Assembly (NCBI RefSeq): GCF_001712755.1
Contig: NZ_MDKC01000008.1
Location: 44,853 to 108,852, forward strand
Length of the DNA stretch: 64,000 nucleotides
Direction: 5' to 3'
Origin: Gottfriedia luciferensis
Lineage (GTDB): Bacteria; Bacillota; Bacilli; Bacillales; Bacillaceae_G
Shown: positions 1 through 7,375 of the stretch, one piece after another
How the letters are laid out: every line of letters starts with the position of its first letter
How positions within the stretch are numbered: position 1 is the stretch's first letter
The notes under the pieces: generated by a model
Seen by the model: the letters and a program-made list of their open reading frames with translations, nothing else
Told to the model about the DNA's origin: nothing
The model's database searches: none
Made by a program: the position numbers and the translations under genes

Positions 1-627
1 CATTGATAATGCTAAAAATTCTACTTCATTTAATCCATTCTGTTGAGAAGGAAAATATGTCATATGACTTAATAAAGCTTGTTTTAAAAACGGAAGCGCA
101 TGACATTTTTGAATAAAATTATCCAGTTCATCTACATTATTTGAACAATAAGCTTCCCATCCAGCACATGCTTCTTTTATTTGTTCTTCTGTAACTTCTT
201 GTTTAGTTGGAAGTAATTCAATTAATTGTTGAGAAGATAATTGACCTAATCCGTGAAATGGTTTAATTCCTTCATATTCATTTATGCTAACCATCGAAAT
301 TTTTTGAAATCCAAGTGCTGATAATTCCGATAATAAATAGAGTATCGTCACCTGATCGTATCGATCATATTCGAACCATAGAACAACTTCCTCAGAACGA
401 GATAGTTCATTTAATAATTGATATTGGCTACGGCAATTTTCAATAAAAAAACTCAAAGGAATTTGTAGCTTTTGTTCAAAAAATTCTGCTCTTCTATTAT
501 AAGTTTCTTCTAAAGGCCAATCTTGACTAAGTGGACCAAAATCATACATTTCTCTCCATACAACAATATTACCTTTTAAAGACTTTATTTTTCCTCCAAC
601 TACATCACCATTTACAATATGATTCAT
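1..627 (-). CDS. DUF1835 domain protein, C-terminus beyond the window
   Basis: Reading leftwards from ATG at 627 gives an uninterrupted frame to base 1, so the gene is cut by the window edge. The N-terminus reads MNHIVNGDVVGGKIK, followed by VVWREMYDFGPL and later WFEYDRYDQVTILYLL. These are the hallmarks of DUF1835 proteins, a Bacillales family of unknown biochemical function often paired with DUF3658. About 209 residues are visible. The SD before the ATG is weak. Family assignment is from motif recognition; no function is claimed. Confidence 0.8.
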   Translation of the reverse strand, partial: MNHIVNGDVVGGKIKSLKGNIVVWREMYDFGPLSQDWPLEETYNRRAEFFEQKLQIPLSFFIENCRSQYQLLNELSRSEEVVLWFEYDRYDQVTILYLLSELSALGFQKISMVSINEYEGIKPFHGLGQLSSQQLIELLPTKQEVTEEQIKEACAGWEAYCSNNVDELDNFIQKCHALPFLKQALLSHMTYFPSQQNGLNEVEFLALSM

Positions 628-735
628 CTATTCATCTACTTTCTCCATTGGTTTAATAAAAAAAAAGAAAATACAGTTCTTAATTCTTCTTACCAATCGG
701 AGATTCCTCTTACATATATTATTATTTTCAAAATA

Positions 736-760
736 AAAACCACCTATATGATAGGTGGCG
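736..760 (-). terminator. Intrinsic terminator after the YuzL-like gene
   Basis: Perfect stem CCACCTAT/ATAGGTGG (740-758) with a three-base loop. On the minus strand it is followed by a run of T, as expected for a terminator of the leftward gene ending at 830. Confidence 0.7.
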
Positions 761-829
761 AGACATTTCCTTTTAATAAGGCTTTAATAAGATTAATTTG
801 AATGTCACTTGAATATTGACCAATAGTCT

Positions 830-964
830 TTATTTAATTTCTCTTTTTTGTTTTTTTCTACTAGAAGACATCTCAACACCAGTTTCCGATGTTGTAGTCC
901 CTTGACCTTGTACATTTGGTGAACCTAAGCCAACTCTAGATGGATCTTTTTTAGTTTTTCCCAT
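830..964 (-). CDS. YuzL-like small protein, 44 aa
   Basis: A short frame starts at ATG 964, preceded by a strong GGAGGTG ribosome binding site. It encodes a basic, polar peptide beginning [18 protein letters not shown] and ending in a Lys/Arg-rich tail. The start (K-K-D-P-S-x-x-G) matches the small Bacillus YuzL family, whose function is not known. There are no membrane segments or cysteines. It is followed by a good terminator and is divergent from ykuS. The gene is real by SD, frame and family resemblance; the family call is from memory of the motif. Confidence 0.7.
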   Translation of the reverse strand: MGKTKKDPSRVGLGSPNVQGQGTTTSETGVEMSSSRKKQKREIK

Positions 965-1067
965 TTTAAACACCTCCATCTTTACTTTTTCTAAACTTAA
1001 ACTTCTTTATTCAAAGAATATTTTTCCTGTAAATTGCAAATCTTATATTTCTGAGGAGGTGTTTTTT

Positions 1068-1310
1068 ATGGCTAGAATCGGAGTAGAACAATCTTTAACA
1101 AATGTTCAAGAAGCATTACGTTCAGCGGGACATGATGTTGTTGAATTAAAACAGGAATCAGATGCAAATGGTTGCGATTGCTGCGTAGTAACAGGACTTG
1201 ATTCAAATGTAATGGGAATGCAAAATGTAGCTACACAAGGATCAGTTATCGAGGCAAGTGGCTTAACAGCTGATCAAGTTTGTCAACAAGTTGAAAGTAA
1301 ATTACAATAA
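1068..1310 (+). CDS. ykuS: YkuS family (UPF0180) protein, 80 aa
   Basis: Small acidic protein starting [19 protein letters not shown] and containing [17 protein letters not shown]. It matches the YkuS/UPF0180 family of Bacillus in length and sequence. ATG 1068 is chosen because GAGGAGGTG ends about seven bases upstream; the GTG at 1059 lies inside that SD. The function is unknown in the family. The adjacent CDCC pair might bind a metal or form a disulfide, but this is speculation. The stop is followed by a repeat-B copy and a terminator. Confidence 0.88.
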   Translation: MARIGVEQSLTNVQEALRSAGHDVVELKQESDANGCDCCVVTGLDSNVMGMQNVATQGSVIEASGLTADQVCQQVESKLQ

Positions 1311-1339
1311 CAAATTACAAACTAAAGTTATATTAAACA

Positions 1340-1473
1340 TTCTAAAGAAAACGCGCCGATTGGCGAACTTTAAAGCGAAGAAAGATGCGCAGTTGCACTT
1401 TTACCTTCTTCCTAAAATATGCGACTACGTCGATTCCCCTTCGTCGCTAGAAAATTTATACTTTCTAATGTGC
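1340..1473. repeat. Intergenic repeat family B, copy 1
   Basis: About 135 bp, locally GC-richer than its surroundings. It shares ordered words with 22690-22828: GAAAAC, CG.CGA.TG, AAGCGAAG, GCACTT, TTCCTA, ACGT.GA and TATACTTTC. It contains short inverted segments such as CGCCGATTGGCG. Both copies end directly against an intrinsic terminator. The open frame across it is incidental and lacks an SD. Confidence 0.6.
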
Positions 1474-1518
1474 AAAAAAGGGTAAGCAAAATTCATTGAA
1501 ATTTGCTTACCCTTTTTT
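1474..1518. terminator. Bidirectional intrinsic terminator
   Basis: Stem AAAGGGTAAGCAAA / ATTTGCTTACCCTTT with A- and T-runs on both sides. It separates rightward ykuS from the leftward ChrA operon and probably serves both. Confidence 0.85.
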
Positions 1519-1522
1519 CAAA

Positions 1523-2047
1523 TTATAAATTTAATCCACCATATAGCAAAGCTCCCATTACTATAAAAGCCGGATGTAGTTTTACTTTCTCCATTAATAT
1601 GTAACTAATTACTCCTAAAAATAAAAACTGTCCAATACCAATTTGAAAATATGAATCATGAAATGAATTATAAGCCATAACACCAAGTAAAACTGCGATT
1701 GTTGGCTTGACGTAAAGAGTCATTCGCTTAACTTGAATCGAATGACGATATTTATACAAAATTCCCATTAAGGTCAGCATGAGGATTAATGATGGTGCAA
1801 CAGTAGCGAATACAGCCAAAAATGAACCTAGTATACCACCTTCATGGAATCCGATATACCCTGCCATTTTCGTAGCAATCGGTCCAGGCAGGGAGTTTCC
1901 CATAGCAAGAGCCTCATTAAATTCTTGATGTGTAAGCCAACCTCTTGTGACGACTTCTTTTTGAATTAGAGGAATGGTCGCAGGGCCTCCTCCATACCCT
2001 AAAATATTAGCAACAAAAAACGCCCAGAAAATATTCCAATATACCAT
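1523..2047 (-). CDS. Chromate transporter half-protein (ChrA/CHR family), subunit 2
   Basis: Short-chain CHR transporter of 174 aa. It has the typical N-terminal GYGGGPATIPLIQKEVV motif, the GNSLPGPIATKMAGYIGF motif (residues about 51-68) and several hydrophobic segments. Short CHR proteins work as pairs in the membrane; the family exports chromate or takes part in sulfate/oxyanion transport. The start overlaps the stop of the preceding chrA by one base (TAATG), so the two are translationally coupled. This is the last gene of the operon starting at the ferredoxin at 3224, placed behind a GntR-type operator. The cargo may therefore be a pathway anion rather than chromate (inference). Confidence 0.88.
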   Translation of the reverse strand: MVYWNIFWAFFVANILGYGGGPATIPLIQKEVVTRGWLTHQEFNEALAMGNSLPGPIATKMAGYIGFHEGGILGSFLAVFATVAPSLILMLTLMGILYKYRHSIQVKRMTLYVKPTIAVLLGVMAYNSFHDSYFQIGIGQFLFLGVISYILMEKVKLHPAFIVMGALLYGGLNL

Positions 2048-2616
2048 TATGCAGACAGTCCTTTTGATTTTTTACCTTCAACTGATTTGGTTGGCTTAAC
2101 GACCGCATATAACAGTAGCCCACCAATTATAAATCCAGGATGTATATGAAAATATTGCATTAAAACAATCCCAACTAAAATATGTCCGATTGTAAAGGGC
2201 CATTTTAGCCCCTTAACGGAAGCTTCTATAAATTGCCAAGTTAGCACACCAAGCATGACTCCAACTACTGGAACAATTGCTTTAGTCATTCCTTGCACCC
2301 ATTTTAGATCTTTGAATGTTACTAGAGTGGTCAATAAAACAACCATTAAAATAATCGTCGGCAGGATCGTTGCAATTGTTGCATTGATCATTCCAATTTT
2401 ACCGCCAACTTTGAACCCAATGTATCCAGCCATTTTTGTATTAATCGGTCCTGGCAGTGTGTTTCCAATAGCGAGCACATCTCCGAATTCTTCATCAGTC
2501 ATCCATTTAAAGCGTTCAACCACTTCTTTATGAACTAAAGGAATAGTCGATGGTCCACCTCCGTATCCAAGCATACTGCTCCTAAATAAGGCGATAAAAA
2601 TATTTAACTGTTTCAT
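2047..2616 (-). CDS. Chromate transporter half-protein (ChrA/CHR family), subunit 1
   Basis: Paralogue of the next gene, 189 aa, with GYGGGPSTIPLVHKEVVE and GNTLPGPINTKMAGYIGF motifs and several membrane segments. ATG 2616 is preferred over 2625: AAAGGG abuts the first ATG but sits nine bases before the second. It has a hydrophilic Lys/Ser-rich C-terminal tail. The pair of half-size proteins presumably forms the heterodimeric transporter. The upstream neighbours are the CxxH/CxxC protein and ferredoxin 1 with short gaps, indicating one transcript. Confidence 0.87.
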   Translation of the reverse strand: MKQLNIFIALFRSSMLGYGGGPSTIPLVHKEVVERFKWMTDEEFGDVLAIGNTLPGPINTKMAGYIGFKVGGKIGMINATIATILPTIILMVVLLTTLVTFKDLKWVQGMTKAIVPVVGVMLGVLTWQFIEASVKGLKWPFTIGHILVGIVLMQYFHIHPGFIIGGLLLYAVVKPTKSVEGKKSKGLSA

Positions 2617-2645
2617 AAAATCCATCCCTTTAGATTAACTTTCTT

Positions 2646-2849
2646 TTAGTTTGCAATAAGACAAGAGCACTTCACACATTTGCCGCATGGTTTTTTCTTA
2701 ACTGGATTAGGTTGATTGACCATGTTCATTAAAAGCGAGGTCTCCACATTACAAAACGAGCATGTCTGACCAGTTTGAACTTTTTGAATTTGAGGCATTT
2801 CTACTAACTTTAAGGCTTCTTTCATATGTTTGTCGCATACTAACAACAT
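2646..2849 (-). CDS. CxxH/CxxC-type small zinc-binding-like protein, 67 aa
   Basis: It contains C5-x2-H8 and C30-x2-C33, the pattern of the Bacillus CxxH/CxxC protein family, plus an unusual C-terminal cluster CGKCVKCSC (residues 55-63). The layout suggests one or two metal sites. ATG 2849 is chosen because GGGAG lies eight bases upstream; the in-frame GTG three codons earlier overlaps that SD. The gene sits between ferredoxin 1 and the chrA pair in one operon. It may be a metal or Fe-S handling accessory of the pathway (inference). The exact function is unknown. Confidence 0.72.
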   Translation of the reverse strand: MLLVCDKHMKEALKLVEMPQIQKVQTGQTCSFCNVETSLLMNMVNQPNPVKKKPCGKCVKCSCLIAN

Positions 2850-2879
2850 ATCATTCACTCCCGCTCTTAAAATTGGATT

Positions 2880-3224
2880 TTATGGTGTAGATGTCACTTT
2901 CTTTTTCGGATGATCTAATTTTCGTTTTTTTACTTCATCTGTTACTTCTTCGTTCCAAGAAATCGTTACATCTTCGTCAGTGATGAATGCTTGACAACCT
3001 AAACGGAAGCCTTTGCTTAACCATTCTTCACCAAGTTTTCGACGCTCCTGTACTTTTATATGATCAACAGTACCCTCTTCAATTTTACAAACGCAGGATC
3101 CACAAACGCCTCCACCACATCGATTTGGTAGTTCTCCATCAAATCGAAGAGACATACGTAAAATATTAGAGTTTTCCGGTACTTCTAATACTTTTCCACT
3201 AGTAGCAAAATTCAGTTTCGGCAT
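2880..3224 (-). CDS. [2Fe-2S] plant-type ferredoxin 1
   Basis: 114 aa with the ferredoxin ligand set C36-x4-C41-x2-C44 and C77 in a beta-grasp-sized domain (residues 1-95), then a basic Lys-rich tail. Such proteins pass single electrons to oxygenases or hydroxylases. A strong GAGGAGG SD precedes ATG 3224. It is the first gene of a leftward operon with the CxxH/CxxC protein and two ChrA subunits, behind a TTGGTATACAATA operator at 3249. Likely partners are oxygenases of the same regulon, notably the diiron oxidase at 7376 (inference). No reductase is encoded nearby. Confidence 0.9.
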   Translation of the reverse strand: MPKLNFATSGKVLEVPENSNILRMSLRFDGELPNRCGGGVCGSCVCKIEEGTVDHIKVQERRKLGEEWLSKGFRLGCQAFITDEDVTISWNEEVTDEVKKRKLDHPKKKVTSTP

Positions 3225-3248
3225 AATTCAAATCCTCCTCTTTATCTC

Positions 3249-3268
3249 TTTGGTATACAATATACCAT
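3249..3268. promoter_or_regulatory. GntR-type operator, ferredoxin 1/chrA operon
   Basis: TTTGGTATACAATATACCAT: a GTATAC-centred near-palindrome with an overlapping second half-site. It matches the T.GT..AC.A pattern bound by FCD-domain GntR repressors and lies 25-45 bp upstream of the ferredoxin ATG. Confidence 0.65.
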
Positions 3269-3366
3269 ATTTATAATTTTCTGACAATATAAATATTACA
3301 TATATTAAGCTATTTTTCTTAATTTATATTACTCTATTTGTTTTTATATACCGGTCTGATATAATA

Positions 3367-3381
3367 TTTTGTATACCAAAT
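3367..3381. promoter_or_regulatory. GntR-type operator, aspartate-dehydrogenase-like gene
   Basis: TTTTGTATACCAAAT, centred on GTATAC, about 35 bp upstream of the start at 3416. Same motif as the other sites of the 3-13 kb island. Confidence 0.65.
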
Positions 3382-3415
3382 ACGTCTTAATATTCAAAAA
3401 AAAGAGGTGATGAAT

Positions 3416-4216
3416 GTGCTTAATATTGGATTAATTGGATTTGGAGCAATCGGACAAGATATCGCCAAATATATAAACGAAGGCAAGGCTGGTAATGTAT
3501 TATTAAAGGCGGTTCTCGTACGGAGAAAGGATCAATACGAATCGCATATAAGTGATTTATTTTACGACAATGAAGAGGCTTTTTTCGGATTAGGATTGGA
3601 TATCATTATTGAAGCCGCAGGTCATGAAGCTGTTTATAAGTTTGGGAAAAGGACGCTGTCTACTAGTAGTGACTTTATCATCGCATCTGTAGGTGCACTA
3701 GCAGATGATGAATTATTAGCAGAACTTGAAACTGCTGCAAAGCTTACTAACAGCAAGATCATCATCCCTTCTGCTGCGATTGCCGGATTAGATCGTGTTG
3801 CTGCATCTATGCTTCAAGGTGTTGATGAAGTAAAGCTTGTAACGAGAAAACCACCGAGTGCTTGGCGAGGAACAATTGCAGAGGAAAAGGTAGATTTAGA
3901 TACCGTTAAAGAGCCAATTTGCATTTATAATGGCGTTGCTAGAGAATCTTCAAAGCTTTTTCCGGAAAGCACAAATGTTTCAGCAACCTTGAGCCTTGCT
4001 GGAATAGGATTTGATAAAACAAAAGTTCAAGTTTATGTAGATCCAAGCATAACGAGTAATACACACCAAATTTTCGTAAAAGGATTTTTTGGTGAAATGG
4101 AAGTAAAGGTAAAAAATATTCCTTCTTCTACTAATCCAAAGACGGGGTATATTGTAGCAATGAGTATTTGTAATACTTTAAAAAATAGAACTTCCTCTAT
4201 CGTTATTGGGATCTAG
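3416..4216 (+). CDS. Aspartate dehydrogenase-like protein (NadX family)
   Basis: 266 aa. N-terminal Rossmann motif GLIGFGAIG, then SAAIAGLD, RKPPSAWRGT and DPSITSNTHQI, all characteristic of L-aspartate dehydrogenases. The conserved His in N-T-H is the presumed active-site residue. The family oxidises aspartate to iminosuccinate with NAD(P), or performs the reverse amination. GTG 3416 is chosen because AGAGG lies eight bases upstream; earlier GTG/ATG codons overlap the SD. The gene is divergent from ferredoxin 1 and has its own GTATAC operator. That context points to handling an amine/imine intermediate in catabolism rather than NAD synthesis (inference). The physiological substrate is uncertain. 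Confidence 0.82.
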   Translation: MLNIGLIGFGAIGQDIAKYINEGKAGNVLLKAVLVRRKDQYESHISDLFYDNEEAFFGLGLDIIIEAAGHEAVYKFGKRTLSTSSDFIIASVGALADDELLAELETAAKLTNSKIIIPSAAIAGLDRVAASMLQGVDEVKLVTRKPPSAWRGTIAEEKVDLDTVKEPICIYNGVARESSKLFPESTNVSATLSLAGIGFDKTKVQVYVDPSITSNTHQIFVKGFFGEMEVKVKNIPSSTNPKTGYIVAMSICNTLKNRTSSIVIGI

Positions 4217-4250
4217 TATCTTTACTATTTATGAAATACAAAACTAAAAT

Positions 4251-4303
4251 AAAAAGCCCTCTTAGTCTAGACGTTCTAACAGTCTAACTAAAGGGGCTTT
4301 CAT
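4251..4303 (+). terminator. Intrinsic terminator after the NadX-like gene
   Basis: AAAGCCCTCTTAGT pairs with ACTAAAGGGGCTTT across a 20-base loop that contains a further small stem. A T-rich tract follows. Confidence 0.75.
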
Positions 4304-4354
4304 TATTTTTAGATTCCATAAAAGAAAAGAGACGAAAACATCCACAAACTATTT

Positions 4355-5023
4355 TTATGTCGTCTTTTCTTTTCTTTTTTCTATGTAGTTCATATACGCA
4401 CGTCGAGAATTTTCGATATGAATTTTCGTTAAATACTCCGACATTTCTATTTCTTTATTTCGTACTGCTTTCATGATTTCAATATGTTCCCTCAATGATT
4501 CCTTGCGTCTTCCAGGCGTTTCATACCCCATATTAGCGGACATATGGATATAATCTGTTAAGCCGGATAAAATTTCAAATAGCTTCGGACTTCTCGCTGC
4601 CTTATACAGTAGGAGATTCATTTCGATATGCTCGTTCTCAAATGTTTCGTCTGAGTGTTCCTCAATATAAAGAAGCTCCTCGATTTTCTCATCAAACTCT
4701 TTTTGAATTTCGTCCGTCATTTTTTTAGCAGCCAATTTTGCTGCTAACACTTCTAGTGATGATAAAATCGTAAACACTTCCATAATGTCTTCATCAGAAA
4801 TATTCGAAACGATGACTCCTTTACGAGGAACCGTTTTTACAAACCCTTGTGATTCCAAGCGGAATAAAGCTTCTCTAATAGGTGTACGACTAATGTTTAG
4901 CTTAACAGCAAGCTCCCGTTCAATTAATCGATCGCCTGGCTTATAATGCCCCTCTAAAATCAATTCTTTTAAATATCTATACGCATGTTCTCGGATTGAA
5001 AGAAAATTAGTTTCCATCTCCAA
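4355..5023 (-). CDS. GntR-family regulator with FCD effector domain
   Basis: 222 aa. Winged-helix domain at residues about 8-75 (GHYKPGDRLIERELAVKLNISRTPIREALFRL in outline), followed by an all-helical FCD ligand domain. FCD-GntR proteins are repressors or activators that respond to carboxylic-acid metabolites and bind palindromes of the type T.GT..AC.A. Such sites occur at 3249, 3367, 8158, 8226, 10662, 11247, 13130 and 13191, so this is the obvious regulator of the whole island (inference). TTG 5023 gives a five-base spacing to AGGTGA; ATG 5017 is the alternative. I see no copy of the operator before this gene. Confidence 0.87.
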   Translation of the reverse strand: MEMETNFLSIREHAYRYLKELILEGHYKPGDRLIERELAVKLNISRTPIREALFRLESQGFVKTVPRKGVIVSNISDEDIMEVFTILSSLEVLAAKLAAKKMTDEIQKEFDEKIEELLYIEEHSDETFENEHIEMNLLLYKAARSPKLFEILSGLTDYIHMSANMGYETPGRRKESLREHIEIMKAVRNKEIEMSEYLTKIHIENSRRAYMNYIEKRKEKTT

Positions 5024-5351
5024 TTAATTCACCTGCCTCCCATTTCTTGCTTATTTTAAAATAGTGTATCATCATTTTGTTAAAAGTAAATCGATATTTC
5101 TATTATAGTATCTTTTAAATAAGTAATCGAGTAGATAGATGGAAATTCATACCATTCATGTTCATACAAGCACGTTTGCTATTTAGTTCTTTTATCTCTC
5201 AAACCATTTTGATAAGTAAATCTTCTTAAAACTAAAGTTAACTACTTTTATTACCTACAAATACGAACTTTAATCCCAGTTTATTTTCTATACGAATGTT
5301 CGTACACCAAAAAAGGCGATGTAGGAATAACACCTAACCGCCTCTAAAATA
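5024..5351. other. Gene-free region between the GntR gene and the GlcG-like gene
   Basis: No credible frame. A perfect 14-bp palindrome TACGAATGTTCGTA lies at 5291-5304, of unknown role and different from the GTATAC operators. A terminator for the leftward operon lies at 5311-5343. The promoter of the GntR gene must lie near 5040-5120. Confidence 0.6.
5311..5343 (-). terminator. Terminator of the oxidase-ALDH-GlcG operon
   Basis: On the minus strand GGCGGTTAGG pairs with CCTACATCGCC and a T6 run follows, just past the stop at 5352. Confidence 0.65.
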
Positions 5352-5831
5352 TTACTTTTTAATGTCTGCATCCGTAACAACTTCATAACCATCATTTGAA
5401 AGGAACTCTTGCAATGCTTGCAGGGCAGCTGTTCCTACAGCTGTATCCTGCTCTCCATTTCCACCGCTGATCCCCACGCCACCAATGACTTCTCCATTTA
5501 CTACAATTGGAAAACCGCCTACAAAGATTGCGAATTTCCCATTTAGCATATGTTGTATTCCAAATGCTTCATTGCCCGGTAGAGCTGGTCCGTTTGGTTC
5601 TGTATTAAATAAATGAGTCGAGCGTTTATGGCCCGCTGCCGTATATGCTTTAGAAATAGCAATTTCAGGACCTGTAATACGAGCACCATTCATTCGTTCA
5701 AGTGCAATGACATATCCCCCGTCATCTACGATTGCAATTGTCTCTGGAACATTAATAGCCTCTGATTTTTTCTTAGCAGCTTCAATCATTACTTTTGCTT
5801 CATCTAGTTCTAGTTTTAATATTTTTTTCAT
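5352..5831 (-). CDS. GlcG/HbpS family (haem-binding-like) protein
   Basis: 159 aa, the standard length for the GlcG/HbpS (DUF336) family. It shows DDGGYVIALERMNGA near the N-terminus, PGNEAFGIQ in the middle and the glycine-rich VIGGVGISGGNGEQD near the C-terminus. Members are small alpha/beta proteins found in many catabolic operons (glycolate, diols, aromatics), sometimes binding haem or corrinoid; the biochemical role is unclear. A strong AAGGAGG SD precedes ATG 5831. It lies 13 bp after the ALDH gene and is the last gene of the oxidase-ALDH-GlcG operon. Confidence 0.87.
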   Translation of the reverse strand: MKKILKLELDEAKVMIEAAKKKSEAINVPETIAIVDDGGYVIALERMNGARITGPEIAISKAYTAAGHKRSTHLFNTEPNGPALPGNEAFGIQHMLNGKFAIFVGGFPIVVNGEVIGGVGISGGNGEQDTAVGTAALQALQEFLSNDGYEVVTDADIKK

Positions 5832-5844
5832 TTAAAATCCTCCT

Positions 5845-7317
5845 TTAGTAACCGATATAGACTGTTTTTATTTGTGTAAAGAATTCAAGTCCAACTCTAC
5901 CTGACTCACGGAATGTGGAAGTACTAGAGCGTTTTACTCCACCAAATGGTGCATTCATCAAATTACCTGTCGTTGTTCGATTTACTTTAACTGTCCCTGC
6001 TTGAACATCTTTAGTAAATTGATGAGCGAGTTTCAAATTATTCGTAACAATCGATGCTGATAATCCATATTCAACATCGTTAGCAATTAAAAGGGCTTCT
6101 TCATAGCTTTCTACTTCAATTACAGCAACTACTGGGCCGAAAATCTCTTCTTTAGCAATGCGCATTTCGGGTTTTACATTTGTAAAGATCGCCGGTTCAA
6201 TATAGTAGCCGTTTTCGTATTTTCCATAAGTAAGTTGTTGACCTCCGTATTCAAGAGTAGCCCCTTCTTCTTTACCTATTCCTATATACTTCAGCACATT
6301 TATTAACTGCTTTTCATTTGCTAGAGGTCCAATAATGACATTATCGTCAAAGCCGTCGCCAATTTTTAAATCGCTTGTTTTTTCTACTAATTTTTGCACA
6401 AATTGTTCCTTTACTTCCTTCATAACAATTACACGACTAGTGCCTGTACATGCTTGACCAGTAAGATGAAAGCCTCCATTCACGGTTAGATTAACTGCCA
6501 AATCAACATCTGCGTCATCCATTACAATTAGAGGATTTTTACCACCAAGCTCCATTTGTGTTCTTGTAATAAAGGATGTGTTTTTATGAATATGTTCCCC
6601 GGCGCTAGTAGACCCAGTGAAAGTAACTCCTCGTATAGCAGGATGTTTCACTAAGATATCCCCTATATCGGACGAACTTCCTGTTACAAAATTGATGACT
6701 CCTTTTGGTATGCCAGCTTCATGAAGCGCCTCAACAAGTCGAAATGCAATTAAAGGTGTATCAGATGAAGGTTTGAAAACAACTGTATTTCCAGTAATTA
6801 ATGCCGGAGCAATTTTTCTAGATGGTATGGATAATGGGAAATTCCATGGTGTAATGACTGAAATAACACCAAGAGGCTCCCTTTCTGTTGTGACTCTCAT
6901 ATTTGGATCATCATTTGGGAACGTTTCCCCCGTAAAGCTTTGTCCCTCTATCGCATAATAACGAAGCGTTTCCGCTGAGCGAAGCACTTCCTGTTTGGCC
7001 GCGCTCATTACTTTTCCTTCTTCTCGTGTTAATTCTTCAGCTAGTTGTTCCACTCTCTGTTCAAGTATTGCTGCCGCCTTATTTAAAATAGCTGCACGTT
7101 TAGATGGTGGAGTTTGTGCCCAGGCAGGAAAAGCCTCGCTTGCTGCATCAATTGCTTGAATCACGTCTTGTTCTGTAGATGCCTGAAATGTACCGACAAT
7201 ATCTTCCTTATTAGAAGGGTTTACGCTTTGGAACGTTTTATTATCTACTGACTCGACCCAACTTCCAGATATGTAATTTTTATAAGTTTCTAGTTTAGTA
7301 GTTAGCAAATTTATCAT
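5845..7317 (-). CDS. NAD(P)-dependent aldehyde dehydrogenase
   Basis: 490 aa, full length for the ALDH superfamily. It has TPWNF with N159, the catalytic base E256 in MELGGKNP, the nucleophile C290 in GQACTGTSR, and the FGPVVAV and PFGG motifs. The family oxidises an aldehyde to a carboxylate; the benzaldehyde/vanillin-like sub-type is suggested but not proven. The ATG at 7317 directly abuts AAAGG, so TTG 7308 (nine-base spacing) may be the true start. It is transcribed after the diiron oxidase gene with a hairpin between them. It probably oxidises an aldehyde made in the same pathway. Confidence 0.9.
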   Translation of the reverse strand: MINLLTTKLETYKNYISGSWVESVDNKTFQSVNPSNKEDIVGTFQASTEQDVIQAIDAASEAFPAWAQTPPSKRAAILNKAAAILEQRVEQLAEELTREEGKVMSAAKQEVLRSAETLRYYAIEGQSFTGETFPNDDPNMRVTTEREPLGVISVITPWNFPLSIPSRKIAPALITGNTVVFKPSSDTPLIAFRLVEALHEAGIPKGVINFVTGSSSDIGDILVKHPAIRGVTFTGSTSAGEHIHKNTSFITRTQMELGGKNPLIVMDDADVDLAVNLTVNGGFHLTGQACTGTSRVIVMKEVKEQFVQKLVEKTSDLKIGDGFDDNVIIGPLANEKQLINVLKYIGIGKEEGATLEYGGQQLTYGKYENGYYIEPAIFTNVKPEMRIAKEEIFGPVVAVIEVESYEEALLIANDVEYGLSASIVTNNLKLAHQFTKDVQAGTVKVNRTTTGNLMNAPFGGVKRSSTSTFRESGRVGLEFFTQIKTVYIGY

Positions 7318-7331
7318 CCTTTCTGAACAAG

Positions 7332-7360
7332 ATGGCAGTTCCCTAGTCGGAAACTGCCAT
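7332..7360 (-). promoter_or_regulatory. Intercistronic hairpin between oxidase and ALDH genes
   Basis: ATGGCAGTT and AACTGCCAT form a strong stem in the 58-bp gap. On the minus-strand transcript no T-tract follows, so it is more likely an mRNA-stability or processing element than a full terminator. Confidence 0.5.
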
Positions 7361-7375
7361 TTTATTTTCTAATTA

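Noticed and set aside
619..801. Rightward 60-codon frame between the DUF1835 and YuzL-like genes
   Set aside because: No SD; overlaps the DUF1835 start and a terminator hairpin; low-complexity peptide.
1291..1485. 64-codon frame across repeat B1
   Set aside because: Overlaps the end of ykuS, runs through the repeat and into a terminator, no SD.
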